A stretch of 64,000 nt of DNA, taken from NCBI GenBank assembly GCA_024195265.1, contig JAJLRJ010000011.1, positions 18,701,927 through 18,765,926 on the forward strand, written 5' to 3'. This DNA is from Dendrophyllia cribrosa. Its lineage: Eukaryota; Cnidaria; Anthozoa; Scleractinia; Dendrophylliidae. The translations under genes were made by a program, and so were the position numbers. The notes beneath the pieces are model-generated. The model had not been told where the DNA came from and searched no databases. It worked only from the letters and a program-made list of their open reading frames with translations. This document shows, piece by piece, positions 10,461-25,400 of the stretch. The first letter of the stretch is position 1. Each line of letters begins with the position of its first letter.

Positions 10461-13400
10461 CTAAAGAGCATATTTGAGGAAAATAGATCATCAGGGGGAG
10501 GACTTCCAGTTTTAACCTTTTTTCTTTAGTAGTTTATCAGTAAATTGTAATAGTACTGGGTTATTGTAACCTGTGTCCAATAAAGTTGACAAAAAATATA
10601 CACAACAAACGTTTAATAATGCTGGTGTAAAGTTTGTCAGTGAAAAGGATTTTCGTCCTTGTATCAAGAATGCCGATCTAGTCTACATGATTGCCGAACT
10701 TAGCCGAAGATTAACAAACTTATCTCGAAAAATGCTGAACATGCTTAACGACCTCCAAAGGTGTCTGATAAGGAAAAAATTGCATTAGCGTTGCCTATTT
10801 TGCACTACACGAAAGATCTTACCCCAAACTGGGCGAGTGGTCCATCAAACAGAGATATCTGTATGATTTTGCATCGGCTCCTTGTGTCTGCAGTTTGTTC
10901 AGCGTCCAGTCCTCCTTTTAACATGTCACCCTCGGCAATGTGCTCTTCCAAAAACTGACTGACTCCTCCAGTTACAAGAGTGCGCACCAAAGTCAAAATG
11001 TCTGGATTGAAGTATGTCTGATGGCAAAGCAAAACAGCTACCTAGAATTAGATCAACTTACCGAAAGATGGCAGTTGCTCTGGTAGCGACAAAGGAAAGA
11101 TGTGATTTTGAGTAAGGCTAAAGGGATGATTAAACCAGGAAATGTTGTTGTAGAAATATTGTCTCTTTCTGTTTTGCTGCTAAGAAAACTTGTTGCATCA
11201 AAGAGCAGGCATTCAAGTAAACGCTAGATCAATACATTTTTCAATGAAAACCGTACCCTCGGTTAGTAAAATATTTGTGTTTAGAATTAAATTTTTGTTT
11301 TTGACGTTGTTTTTGCACATGTTTTATAAGGCGTAAAGTCACTCAACAGCAGGGGTCGCGTTTACGCACAAACCGTGCATTCAAACGAACAGACATTTAC
11401 TGAGATGCGTAAATGCGAGGCTTTTGCGTCCTCGCGATGCAGGGGATTATGCTACACTTAAATCGTATAATTCATAAAAATATAACAGAAAGATAACTTA
11501 ATGAATTGTATCAGGCAATCGTATCCTACACTTTAATCAACTGATTTTCTTATGAAGCTCTATGCACCCTATAAACATTTTGAAACTGAAGAAAGGAAAG
11601 ACGATAGTAAAAAGCAAGAATAATGAACAATGAACAATGAACTCGAAAGCATTCACAAAATCTAAGCTTGGTAAAAGATAATTCAAACCCTCTTCTATAT
11701 ATAGGGTACAAAGCAATAATGTTATAAAGGCGAATTCGACATTGCCGAATTATGGTTTTAATGTTCGAGCGAAGGTCGGTATACACAACATTATGAAGGA
11801 TAGACGGCTGGCTAGGTTGAACGTGGGAACCCTCAAATTATGTGCAGGACCCCTACAATTTCAAAGGAGGAGGATCTCTTTTCTCCTTAGACCTAACGCA
11901 ATGTTGCCTCGTAACTTTAGACCTGACAGAACACGGCTGCGCATTTATGAAACATAATTTTACAAGGTTAGGAACTGACCGCGCTCATAAGAGAGTCCAA
12001 CATGGAGACTGTGAATGATGTTCCACAGGCAAACGGCTGAGTCAGGTATAAATCTTGATCTTCATCATCTTCGTCATCGATGTCCAAATACTGCACATTC
12101 TGGTCAAATGCTAAGAGAAAAGTGCGAGACAAATAACCGTCAATATGTTATTTGTTGGGTGCAGCCAGCAAAACACACCTTTTACTAGCTGTCCCCGTAA
12201 GTGCCTTTCATGAGTAATATGGATATCATTTCTTACAGAATTATTTAGTTTATCTCCATATAGAGTGACCTCCCCACCCCCTCATGACATGATATTAATG
12301 TAATGTACATTGATGTAACATAAAAGGCTGATATGACTAGGTACTGAGATGCCACGGAGGCTTGTGAATCTATAGAACTTTGGCAATTTGTGATGCAATT
12401 TAGTTACAATAACAGGACAAGCAGTTTGTTAAATCACACATCAGGGCCCAATGACTCAAAGATTACAAAATTAAAGGTGTCTGTTACAACAGTAAAACGC
12501 TGTCCTTTTGACCACGAAGTTAATACGATCACCCATTATTACAGCCACATATTTTTCGACTCGTAAAAAGCACAGTCATTTTGTTATCAGAAAACTCCTT
12601 CAATCTGACAGACCACCCCAATTTCCGTTTTGAGTCACCAGCCTTTACTTCATTTAGAAGTTTATTCCATAATGCGATGCAAGTGCCAAAAACAAATGAA
12701 AACTGACAGAATGAAACATTTTGACTGCAAACTCCGTGATTCATATTACCAGGCAAAAAGCATCTTGCCCTCTGATTGGTACGGTTCAATTTATAGTTAT
12801 CTTGCCCACCCCGTGCAACTGTAAACATATCGGTTGACCTTTTATCACAGGTAAGAGGGGCCCTTCCATGATGAAAAGGTAGTAAAACTAACCCAAGGGT
12901 GCAATTTCAATTCCGTAGCCTAATATTGCGTGGTGTTCCGTAGCATAATTACCGTTCCGAGAAACTACAACCGCAGCATCGCAAGTTATGAAAATCTCAG
13001 TGTTGCAAATCAAAAGTTCCAAAGTAACGAAAACTCTTCAAACATTTTATTTAAATTAACCACGCGGGTAGTGTGGTTATTGCATACTCACCAACTTCTG
13101 TAATGATGGGAATATTGCAGCCGTACGCAGAGCCCCTTCTCTCCACCTGTGGTCCCCCACTAAACTGAAGCCCTGCAAATGCGTTCCTTGCACTTTCACT
13201 CAACATTCCAACTGCATCATCAAACGACATCGCCTTGAGGTTCAACGACGCCAATATGACTTCCTTGTCGGCAAGCTTCGGGTCGTCGGCTTTGCTGGCC
13301 GTTGAAGGCGAGAGAAACACGACCATGTCTGCTAGATTGGCATTAACAGCTCGCAGATCTGCTCGACAAAATGGAGAGCCCTATGATGTGCAAAACAAAT

Positions 13401-16400
13401 TAATTACCTTCGTTTTGTCTTCATTGGAATGATAGTCTCCTACGTAGCCATCATTTGTGTCGTCACGCAACACCCCTCCCCACCAGTGAGGAGGAGCGTT
13501 GCGTGACGACACAAATAATGGTTACGTAGGAGACTATTGGAATAGCGATATATGGTTTCATTAAGATGGGATTTAACGCTGATAGATATTTCGTTAGACT
13601 GAGAGCAAGGAAAAACACTACTGTTACATTGAAACGCCGTCAAGTTAGAGGGAAATCCTCCAAAAGACGAAACTTAATACACAGTCCCTAAGGTGGATAA
13701 TTGGATAAATGCAATGTATGGCAGTTCTGTTGTCTGTGTTGATTTGAAGAAATATGCCATTCCCGAGTGCCTTATGCATCCGAACGCCAGCCATTCACTG
13801 ACATTTAAAACTTATTTTGATACTAAAGGTTTTGCACAAACCTTCGCTTTAAAAAAGAGGTTGGCCTTAATGCACCTCGAAATACCACACAGTGACTTTA
13901 TCAACTGCGAGACAAATCCGCCACTGCTCGCGTAACAAAAGCTTCAAATAATAAGTAACTATGAAAAGAATGCAGAAAACTTGTCAAGACTTAAAAGACT
14001 TACTGGTAGAACATACACATCGTCAAAATTACACAGCTGGTGCCACTGAAAACAGACAAAAAAATAACGTAAAACATCAGAAAAAGGTTTTCCAACATGA
14101 TAGGATCACAGAGGGTGGATCATAGAAGACGGTGTTCTAGATATCGTTATTGTCTTCTTGTTATTCCAAACCATCCCTGATGGCGTAACATGGCCAGCAC
14201 TGCGTAAATTTTAAAATGAATTACATGTACAATAAATAAGTTAAAATTGCAGTATACTGCCACAACTGAATTGTTACTGTTCTGTGGCCAGGTGGCTGCT
14301 ATAAGTCTCTATCCCTGATTCACTCTAACAAGAAATGTGTGGACAGCAGTGAAGAAAGAAGAGTGATTTCAGAAAACCCGTGAAACAAAATCGTACAGTC
14401 ATTGTATACAGCTATTTCAATTAACGTTGTCGGATGAAAAAGACGAAAAGCCAAGACCGCAAGGTTGTATGGGATTTTTATGCAATGGCTATTTACCCTA
14501 ACCCATACTACCTTGCGGTCTTGGCTTTAAGCTTTCATCCGACAAGGTTATTGAAATAGCTGTATATTAATAGCCAAAAGTAAACAAAGGAAAACAATGG
14601 AATTAATATCTTATAGTGCATATATTGTCTAATGTCTCCTATTTCACGGGTTATGTGAAACTACTCTACCAAACCTAGGTTTTACTACTGTCATGCAGAC
14701 ACGATAATAAGATTTGTTGGTAACTACAATTTTGAGTGACTGCCAAAAAAATTCTTTAGAAAAATAAACCAGCATATTTTACCTCTCTCTCCATGTAGTC
14801 CTTATTTCCAAGAAACACGATTTTTTTCAGTTCAGTTTGTAGCAGGTTGCTGGCCCTTAATGGTATCACCTAAATGAAATGTTGAGTATGAAATAACACC
14901 TCAGTTTCAAGTACGACTTTACACTCTTACCACTCATAGCATGTACGTTAGCATGTGATTTCAGGAGAACTCCAGTTGATTATCGTGCTACGAAATTTAT
15001 CATAAATGCAAATGCAAATGCTCAAAATGCTGAAATATGAGTCAGCGATGTGTAGAGCATTTCCTATTCAGGAGTTGGCTCACATGAGCCTGTGATTGGT
15101 AATTGGAATCGAGCAATGGCCACAAGCCGAAGCTGAACTTTACGTTTGAAATAACTGGTCTTCCCGTTGGAATTTGAACTTAAAATTTGGCATGGGAAGT
15201 ATTCAGCGCTTCTACTTTCCAAAACTAAAGAGAAAAGGAAGGTAAAATTATGGTCATAGCAGCATGTTCTCTTGAAAAACTTGCCTCCCAAAAGCAGGTA
15301 ATGTGTATGGCCTGATCTCTCACTAGACATTATTAATAAGAACCTTCCTAGGCTGACTTGGAGAAATGCAGATTCTTATGTGGGATTTAACAGTGATTAG
15401 CATGAGCTGAACCAACGGCAATGCCGTGATGTTTACTAAATCGTATTAAAGACTTGCAAATTGCACTTTTTCATTCACTTGCAATAGTGACGTGCCTGTT
15501 TGGATATAGTGTTTTCTAGCAATAAAACGCTCCAACTAAGCTCTGGGACAATTCAATCATAAAGGCTTAGGCTAGCAGATTTAATTTGTTACTTAACCAA
15601 CGGGCAAGTTACAGTTTGTTATTTCTGATGCATGAGTACACACTAGACAGTCCCAACTTGCCCGAACAGCAACAGTATTCTGTGCAATGCAACTTTTGCC
15701 ACTGGAAACATGTTTACTGGTTGGTCATTAGAATTGATACTCACCAAAGGTCTTAATCCCAAAAGAGGTGAATCCTTATCGTTGAACAGACAAACAAGGA
15801 TGTGCTGAGAGAAAACTATTTTCATGGCTCCTTCTCGGTTCTAGCAAAAGAGACACCACAGAAACATAGTCAGAACAAAATAACATATTTACTCAAGAGA
15901 ATAATCTCCCGGGGAGTTCACTGTAAACTAACTGCTTATTTAATCAAGGAGTTTGATTGCGCCAAGGGGTTTATTTTTAATTCACAAAAACATGAGTCGT
16001 ATCACACTGAATATCGTGCCAGATTTTTTCAAATACACCCCCTCTATTCAACGCATAAACCATTAATTTCTTTACAGGGATGTTCATGAAGCATTAATTG
16101 GTTTTAATTAGAGAGGCGTTTGTTCAAGTAAATGCGGAAAGTGTGTTATGTAAGCTTTATTTACGACCAATAATTGTTTTGTGTACTCCTATCTGATTTA
16201 TCAGTTTTGCGTGACAAGAGCAAAGTACTTAATTATGGCTTATAGCATAGTGTAAACTGTTTTTTTTAAAATTTATATTGTTTTAATAGCAGTAGTAATA
16301 ATATTAATATCAAACAAACACTAATAATCATAGTAACAGTTTAAGGAAAAGAAAAAAAACTAATAAGCATTAATCTTATTAAGTTAATTTAGAAACGGAC

Positions 16401-19400
16401 AGATGAAGTAGTTCAGAAATTTTATACTAAACAAAGCTATTAGATTTTTGTTTGGTGTTGTCTCGCAAGCCAGTGAAATGCTATGAGGGCTTAGGAAATT
16501 AGGGGTTGAAGGGGCTGCCACTTTTTATTGAAATCATCACCTTTGCTTTCCTTGAAAGCAATGTATTTTTCGATTTCGAGGCGTTTTCTGAACTCTAGTT
16601 TGAAGAGAGAAAAATTCAGTGTTTCTTCTGACAAGAAACACTTGTATTAAAATAAAATATTTTGCTACGAGCATACAGTAATTAAGCACGTGTTGGAGAT
16701 TGCAGTAAGCCATAAGTGATAGTCAGCGAGGAAAGACTTAAATGTTCATTTGTACATATTTGCCATCGGCTGGCTCGTTGGCAATAATAATAAATTTTAT
16801 TTAAGTGTCAAAGTATTTAGCTTACTAGCTAATTGTGGACACTAAAAAAAAGTAAAAATAAATATGAATTATGCTAAGATAACTGTTGCTGGAGTATATT
16901 ATTCCTCGCGAAGCGAGGTTAATAAATTTGTCGTGCCTCGGGAGCTAAGCCGCGCGAATTCCAGCGAAAAAAAAAAAATATATATAAACTTGAAAATGTT
17001 GTGCAGTTGCCTGGCAACAATGTGGTACTACTTCATGTAAGCCTATATAGGAGCATGGTAAACAAAGATGGCGGACGGTAAACGGTACGCGAACCATCGA
17101 AAGGACCTTTTACCAACGTTTTTGGTTTCAAAGAAGACGAAGTGGAATGGCGAAAAGCCTCATACGCAAATCGAGTTTCGACTCGCGGTGCACCCTCCCC
17201 CGAGCTTCGCGAGGTTCTGCGAGACACGTATTTCTAGTTAAGTATGATTTAAAACATACCAACAACCGATCTTCAAAGCTTGCTGGTTCACACCAGTAGA
17301 AAGTCCCTGAGATGTCGAAGCAAGGTCTCATTTCACTCCCATGTGACTGCTGCTGGTCTTTCATGCTAAAATGTTACAATAAAATGTTACAAGTTTAAAT
17401 TAAGGGGATATTATCTATCACTTTGAAACCAGTGAAGATAACCTATCTTCTTGAACTCCCTGAAGATACTTACGCTTTTAGCTTGTTCAGAACCTTGTAA
17501 GTGCCAAGTTTAGATTCTCCAGCACTTTTGTGGGGTAAAGGAAATGATTTTGTGGCACTAACGGTTTTAACTAAAAAAAATACAAACAAGAATTAACCTG
17601 AATTCTTGATATTAATATAAATATAATAATAGTCTATAGTAACCAACAGAATAAAATACAAGTAAGCATGCATTCAATCGGTCATTTTCCAGAGCTGAAT
17701 TGTCTTATTTAAAGACATATTTTAACTGAAATTCAAGTAACATCTTGTACTATGGTTACTCTTCACTGATTAAAATTCCTGTTTAGGGATTTTTACTGAT
17801 CATTCTTTGTATTCACCAACTGAATGTATCCAAAGTTTTAATTATTACAGTTCTTATAGTAACTAAAAATAACTAAAAGGATTAATATAGTGATGCCAGC
17901 AGCAAAGGAAGATTGTAAATGCATGCTGTTTATAAGATAAGAATTACATGTATAGAAAGGTGTTCAGTTTGCACAAAGATAAATTGATGTCACAATATAT
18001 TGTTAACTGGTATTGATAATCACTGTTGTTATTTGTCATTCTTTTTCCTCTTAGCACATGCAATCATGGCGACAGCAAAAAAAAAAAGATTACGTCCTAA
18101 CAAATAATCTCTGGGCTTAATTTGCACAGAGGGTTTCCTTTTTTTCAGTCATTTTTTATAATAGCTTGCAAGAATAGCACTGGTAGGATAATGATTGAAT
18201 TAAGTGATTGAATAGTCTGACTGATCATGCCCTCATTTCTCAGTGATGGAAGAGAAACATATTTTTTAACATTCAAAGTGGCAATTAATGTAAATTTTAT
18301 GTTAATTTGTTTACACTTATATTTGTTTTTACAAATTATCTGCCAGTGAATTTTCTAGAATGAGGATTATTATTATCATTATTATTATTATTATTATTAA
18401 CACCCCCAAAAGTAATGAGAATAGTCAAGTTGTCAGTTGATGTTCCTGTATCATAATTCAGCTTACGCCTGTCCATTGGCATATTCTTTTCACAAACAGA
18501 TGCATTTTCTGAGTCCCAAATTGTTTCCATTACTAGAACCTCATCAGTGTCATTTTTACGTCCATTGCCATGGCAACAATCTACAAAAATTAAAGAGAGT
18601 AGAAGCTAGACTGTCTAAATTTGGGAATGTCATACTGAAGCGAATTTGGTGACAATGGATGACATGGCATGAAACGTCATGTGATTCCCACGTGGAGCTG
18701 CGGCACCTTGGTCATCATGGATGAAAATGCAACTGTTAGTGGATGCATTGGACTGGACTACTGGCGTGAAAATGCACTGAGATGCCATTGAAGCAACAGT
18801 TGAATAAATCACTGGAGTAAGAAAACTGAAAATGCAAGTTTTAGTGGCTGTTTAATAAGTTCTCGTTAGAGAATTTCATATTTAGATTTCAGAACTTGCT
18901 CATTAATTGTATTTATAACTATTGACGTCTTTTAAAGTGCCCCTATGATCAAATTTTTGATTTTCATTTTTTTTACATTTTCGTGTACTATTAGACTTGC
19001 TTACTCATCTTGCCAAATTTCAATCCATTAGTACCCTGGGTGCCAGAGGTTTTTATTTTTTAGTGGAAACGGCGAGTTTGAGCGGCGAAGCCGCGACAAC
19101 GAGGCGCAACGCGCCGAGAAAAAAATAAAAATCCGTCTCGCGAGCTTCTTCTAACCGTTTGTACGGTTAATTTCACTCATGATATTCAGAGAACGGACCT
19201 CTGGATCCAGGGTGATCCATTAGGAACATCAGAAGTCATTTTATTTTAACATTTATTTCCGAGAATTTACGGCCGCCATTAATCAACCTTGTTCCAAGGC
19301 TTGGTTGCGAATGGGAGAAAGTGACGTCAAAGGCTCAAACATACCTCACGGGTTGAAATTATAATAACAATAAGTATTGAAAATCACGCGAAAAGCAACA

Positions 19401-22400
19401 AAAACTTTGGACTTGTTCTTCGTGCAATTTTCTATGCTGATTGTTATAATTTCAACCCGTGAGGTATTTTTGAGCCTTTGACGTCACTTTATCCCATTCT
19501 CAACCAAGCCTTGGAACAAGGTTGATTAATGGCGGTCGTAAATTCTCGGAAATAAATGTTAAAATAAAATGACTTCTGATGTTCGTAATGAATTGAAATT
19601 TGGCAAGATGAGTAAGAAAGTCCAATTGAACACGAAAATGTAAAAATATGAAAATCAAAAATTTGATCACAGGGGCACTTTAAGGCAACGTTTCAAGTTA
19701 CTTGAGGAATGATAGATTATTACTTTGTCATTTGACAGATGTAAGGAATACCTATTTAACATTAAAGAAAACAAAATATGGTACAATTTTATCATTCGTT
19801 TTAAATGATCATTACAGCCTTAGCTAAGAAATTACTTACTTTGCTCTTTAAATAGAATAATGTTTGGCTAAACCATGTTTGTATTAAGCCATAGACCTTT
19901 TCATTTAGATATATATGGACAACATACCAAATCATACATTAATGACCCTGATATGGTAGCTGTAAAAACGGCAATCAAGTTCTAATACTGTCAAAGGCCG
20001 CAATCATAACCCTGCAGTGATGTGCATCCATGTGAGCAAACAGTCTGTCAACGTGGTAACGTGATGAACCAGCATGCTGCAGTGTTTTTTTAAACTTGCC
20101 TTTATAATTTGGTGGCTTGCCATTTCTCAGCTTGACTTTTGGTGAATAAGTCAAATACATGGTGGAATCGTGTTTGGAGAGCTGGGCCAAGCTGTTTAAA
20201 AGTTCATCTGAGTGCAGTGCTTTAGAGAAGAAGCAGTCAAGATGAAAACATTTGCTCAAGGCACTTATTATGCCTTCAAACAATACTCTTTAGCTAGGTC
20301 AGAGGTGAGGAAACATGGTGGTAATAACAGTGCCATAAACTCAACACATTGCAAAGGTTGCCTGCAAAATACTTAACTGCATATATGTAACAATAATCAC
20401 CAAAGGACAAGTCACCATCGAAGAAAGAAAGAAACAAGTTTTCAAAGGTGGTGCATGCCTCCCACACACACAAATCTCCGCCAAGAAATTAGAGGGAAGA
20501 CAGGAAAATTAAAAGAAATTATGTGAATACAGGTCTGAAAAGAAAAGATCATTATTGTATTCACAAAGCACAGTGTCTTACTGGAACACCGTCCTACACC
20601 CAAACAGCTTGGTATGTGTAATTTAAACACACAAACAGATAATCCAAGATCTTGAGAAACCAATTTTTTCGGTTTAACATCCTTTTTGCACCTTGTCGGT
20701 TTTTCCTTGAGACTTCTAAGTGAGTGTTTATACAATGCACCTACTATAGTGACATTGTTTATGACATGGTAAAGAAAGCTTATAAAAAAACTTTGCGCCT
20801 GGAGATAAGAGGTAAAAGCAATTAAAGCATTAAAGCACCAGCATTTAAGATTGATTAGAAATGTTGCATATACTTAATAATGGTTAGTACAATAGGCCAA
20901 GGTAAGCTAGCAGCAGTTAATTTAATCAGTATACACATTAATCACAGTATTATTCAAGTCACCATTAGACATGTAAATACACAATCATGTGCAGCATTAT
21001 TTTATGGTTAATTTAAGCATAGCCTATGATTAGACTGCTGATGTCACAGTACACAACAGCATTATTTCAGGGCAAGTCCCCAGCTTAGCTTTTAACCATG
21101 AGATGTCCACAAGAAGCAAAACATAACAGAGCATGATAGAAACGTGCATGGCTTGGACAAATATTTACTCCTCATTATCTGTGAATTATTATTTTTTTCA
21201 TTGGGGAAGGCAATTTTTTCATGCATTCTTGTGATGCAATAAAACAGTGCGACTTCTTAAACCAGACCACTTGGAATAATAAATTGAGAATGGGGACTTT
21301 TTTGTTAACTGACCACAAAAACGTTAAAGTACCAAAACAAACGATCTTCAACTAAATTTGAAACCATCCAAGATTGTCAACCACTCAACTGTGTCATTTT
21401 TAATTGGCAATTTTCAATCCAAAATCAGTAAGTGTTAAGTTGTGATTGCAGGTCATTAAAGCTACTGTGTTTTTTTTTTAGCAAGCTTCATTATATAAGT
21501 TACTGTTAATACTTATACAAATGTTATTGTACAAACTTGTTATCTTAGTTGAGGAGCAGATAAAGATTATGATTAATGGATGAAGAAAATTAAACAGAGT
21601 TAAAATTATTATAGAGGTTAAAGAAGATACTAACTATTTGCGGCAGCAGTGATGAGAACAGCTTTGCCTAATCCACGGAAAGTGAGAGCTCCTTGTAATA
21701 AGAAGAAGTGTAGGAAGGTTAGTAATGTATGACAGTGACAGGTGTGATTACACAATTCAGTGTTATTTACCATAAAATTATGATTAGTTACAGCTAGAGG
21801 TCAGGAAGGTAAGGGCAAACCAATTGCAATGTGTGTTCTGAGTGCTAAGTCTTCAACCCAAAATTTGAACCACAACATATAATATTTATAATTCAACACA
21901 TTGATAAACTACCTAACTATGGTCATAGTGCTGTCGATATTGGTAGCTCTATAATCATAATATGACATAATGTGGCGATGATGCATGGTAATCTCACATT
22001 TTAGGAAAGTGAAAATTACCGCTGCCTGCAGTTCTGTATCTTGGAAAGAAAAAATGCATGAACAATTATGGATAAAAAAGAGAAAAGAAAAGGGAAGAAA
22101 ATAAATAAATTATTGATCACATGCACGGTTGGACAAAAAATGCACAAAATTTTTGCATTGTATCACAGTGTTTCTTGTTCCTTGGCAAAGCTGAATGAGA
22201 GCTGGTTCAAAGTTTCAACTGCTCGACATGGAGTGAATAAAGGAGCACAATTTTTGGAAAATGTCTTACAGTAATCAGCTCTGGAATATGATACAGACTT
22301 GATACTTCCTCACAAAGGTTTCCGATCTTTGTTTTAAGAGGATTGAAGCTGAAAGATCTCGCCATTATGGCTGTAGTAACTCAGTAAAACAAGCAAGTTT

Positions 22401-25400
22401 GTTAACAACAGTGATCAATTTAGATTGTAATTGTACTTCAATGTTAGCTTAAGGTGGCTTACTACAGTTTATAGGGGTCACCAGATGCTTCCAATAATAT
22501 CGATCACAGGTGACTATTTGTGGGAACAAGCAACAATTACAAAGTCAAAACCATCGTACAAGACAGTGGGTGTTTGTAATTTCACCATCCTCTGGTTAGA
22601 AGTCGCTTAAAACAAGCGACCGAGTGGTTGTCAGAAGACTGGGTTCTAATTCTATGAGGACGTTTTACTCAAAAATCACCCGTACGACCCTACCTCAAAA
22701 TCTTACCATTTAAACTTTGGATAAAAATAAACGTTCTTACAAGTTAAAACAAAAATCTGTAAAAGAGTTTTTGGCATATCAACGAAAATATCAAAAATAG
22801 GAATTTCGAAAAATATTTTAAAAACTATCTTTTAGTTACAGATTTTGAAAAAAAATTGTCTGCAGATTGATGTTGATGTATATTTAAAAATATCAAAAAT
22901 TGAGCATAGGTCGTACGGCTAGATTTCGAGAAATTCACGACCAAAAAAACGTTTAGTACGATCTCCGAGCATGCGCAGTACTGCGTACACCACGGCCATT
23001 CATTTATCTGCGCGCGCGGCTGCTCGCGCATTACTAACTGCGTGCACGAAATCAGAGCTTCGTTGTTGTTTGCTCGCGCGGTATTGCTTGCGTGACACGC
23101 GCGCGTAAGGAAATTTATTGTCCCTCAAAACTGAAGGGACTAAAAAGCCACATCTACTACAGGTAACATTAAATTTTTTAAACGTTTATTGTGTCCTTGC
23201 CCTTTAAATTTTTGTTAGTAAGACTTACTGTCCTCGCTGCAGTTATTTCAGACTTTTCCCTGCTCTGTTCTCTATGTGTTTATATTCAGTTTGTTTTGAT
23301 AATCAATTTTTATGAATTGAACTTTTTTAAGACAAAATTTTATGCAGAGTTATTTTACACAGAGTTATACTCCAGGTAAACACTTATAAGATAAATGTTC
23401 ATGGCATACCTTAAAATTTTATTATATATATAAACTTTAAGATTTTGTTATTCTTTATTAGATATTTTTTTGTTAGGTGATCTTATATAGGGATAACCTC
23501 AAAATCTACCTTTTCAAATATTATTTTGTACTTCATATTTAAATAAGTATTATTATTATTGAGTATGCTAACTTAAGCTTAACTTTAGTGTGTTCATTTG
23601 CTGATTGTTGTCTAAGAAATGGCATGAGGTAGAATATTGTTTAGTAGTTTAGCCTTTTTAGCGAATAAAAGTTTATATATCTCATGGTTTTTTCTCAAAA
23701 CTGTGATTTGTTATCAATGTGTTGAATTATAAAGCAGTTATAGTGCTCAAGCTTGCATAATATTGCCTAGTCGGCTAAGTATTGGGTGATATTGAGCCCT
23801 TTCGAACTACTGTATATACAGTAACTGTCACATACAATGCAACACCGCTTGTAAGCCCCCGTGCTAATTATCCATTTCCCGGTTATAGACCCATCAGTTG
23901 GTAACAAAACATTATTCTGGTTGTACCCCTTCTTATATAAGCACACCACAGCTCCTTTTCAGCAATTCTTTACAAAAATTTGCACCCAATTAACTAAAAC
24001 AAAGCTTATTTATCACAATATTTTTTGTTTGCCAACCAAAAAACCCTTACAAAGGTGTGTAAGCCCAGGCTAGGGCATATACCCAAGATTTTACAGTATT
24101 CAACTAACCTCATAGATTTTCAGAGTGAAATAAATTTCTGCTTAACATAATTTATGCAAAACTGGAAAATGAATAGCACACAGCATCATTCTTTCTGGTA
24201 AATAAATCTTCTATTTGAAGAGAAACAAACTGACTCTTTATAATTTCATTCATTGACTAAAAAATTAGAACCACCCTGTATAGCACCAAAGAAAAGTACT
24301 GCTCGAAAGTGCTTTAATTTGTGTGTTAAACTCTGAGCCAATTAAGGTATTGGAGGGTAGGCGCTAAAGTTTCAACCCTGGCACTCTCAAACTGGAATAT
24401 AGCACTGTTAATTACCCCAATATAAACTACATTAATTTTCAGTTTCATTGGTATAATACTTGATAAAAAAAAAAAACGAGTCAGTAAGTACCTTTTGAAC
24501 ATTCACATTCTTTGACAAGTTCAGGTGAAGTCACATTTTCATGACAAGCCATACAATAGTGGTAAGCCCTGTAATAGGGAAAAAAAATCTTGTGTTTCAT
24601 TTGTAGCAAAAACAATGTATAGAGACCATCAAATTTGTCCATTACATGGTATTCCATTTCTAATTTATTCATGATCTCAAAAATTATGTGATGCTGATTT
24701 AAATGTAGTTCAATGTTTTCTTAAGAGATGTTTTAAATGACGCTATGTATCAGAACTTCTCAATATTCACAAATAGCTAGAAACATGTGATAGAAGACTT
24801 TTTAATAGAATAAGCACCAACTGCTGTCATCCTTTGTACTCTCTCTCTCCTACCAAAAATCATAGAATCATCACTCAGGCTAAGATCTAGCAGTAGTCAA
24901 TTTAAATACAGAAATTTAGATTCAGTTGCCAAGACAAAACTTAAAAAAATGAGTTTTTATTTCAGTACTGCAGTACTTTCTAAAGTGTTTTTCTTAAATC
25001 AACAACAAACAAAAACAAAAACAAATTTTAAATCTATCACCCTCGCCTTACAGACACCTTAAAGGCCCAGTATCACCCATTCAGCTTTGCGGTTGTTTGT
25101 TTTTGTTTTCAAATGACGAGCTCGCTCGTGATTGGCTCTTTCGGGAATTTTTGACCGCGTTAAATTCAATCGTCAAGGCATTGGGCGTGCAATGCATTTT
25201 GGGTGATACTGGGCCTTTAATATTAAACACACATCTCTCTGTTACATGAGAGTCATTTCAGTTACTCAGAAAATTGCTAAAATTTATTACAGGACACATC
25301 TACAGTTAGTGCCTACTAGTCACAATTCAGGGTAATAAAAATATTAATTTTATTTTTTCCTTTGTAGTATACAGGATTTTGTTTATAACAGTGCCAGTTG

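Larger units (their letters stand above)
17571..24491. other. Introns flanking the 57-base cassette exon (RCK linker region)
   Basis: This interval separates exon S from exon T. Apart from the cassette exon, the nested palindrome at 18932-19683, (ATT)n at 18366-18400 and the weak exon candidates discussed under findings, only AT-rich intron sequence is seen. A fragment ending TTTGAACCACAACATATAAT at about 21864 is a remnant of the palindrome family described at 30083. A GC-rich stretch at 22960-23110 may be a degraded element. Confidence 0.5.

Noticed and set aside
10573..10958. + strand ORFs overlapping the BK 3' exons
   Set aside because: They are shadows or intronic; the - strand frame carries conserved RCK2 sequence.
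12529..12828. 99-codon - strand ORF between BK exons Y and Z
   Set aside because: It is on the gene strand, but exons Y and Z join directly in phase and human BK has no extra sequence there.
13693..13935. 80-codon + strand ORF in a BK intron
   Set aside because: No domain, no splice signals, and antisense within a confirmed intron.
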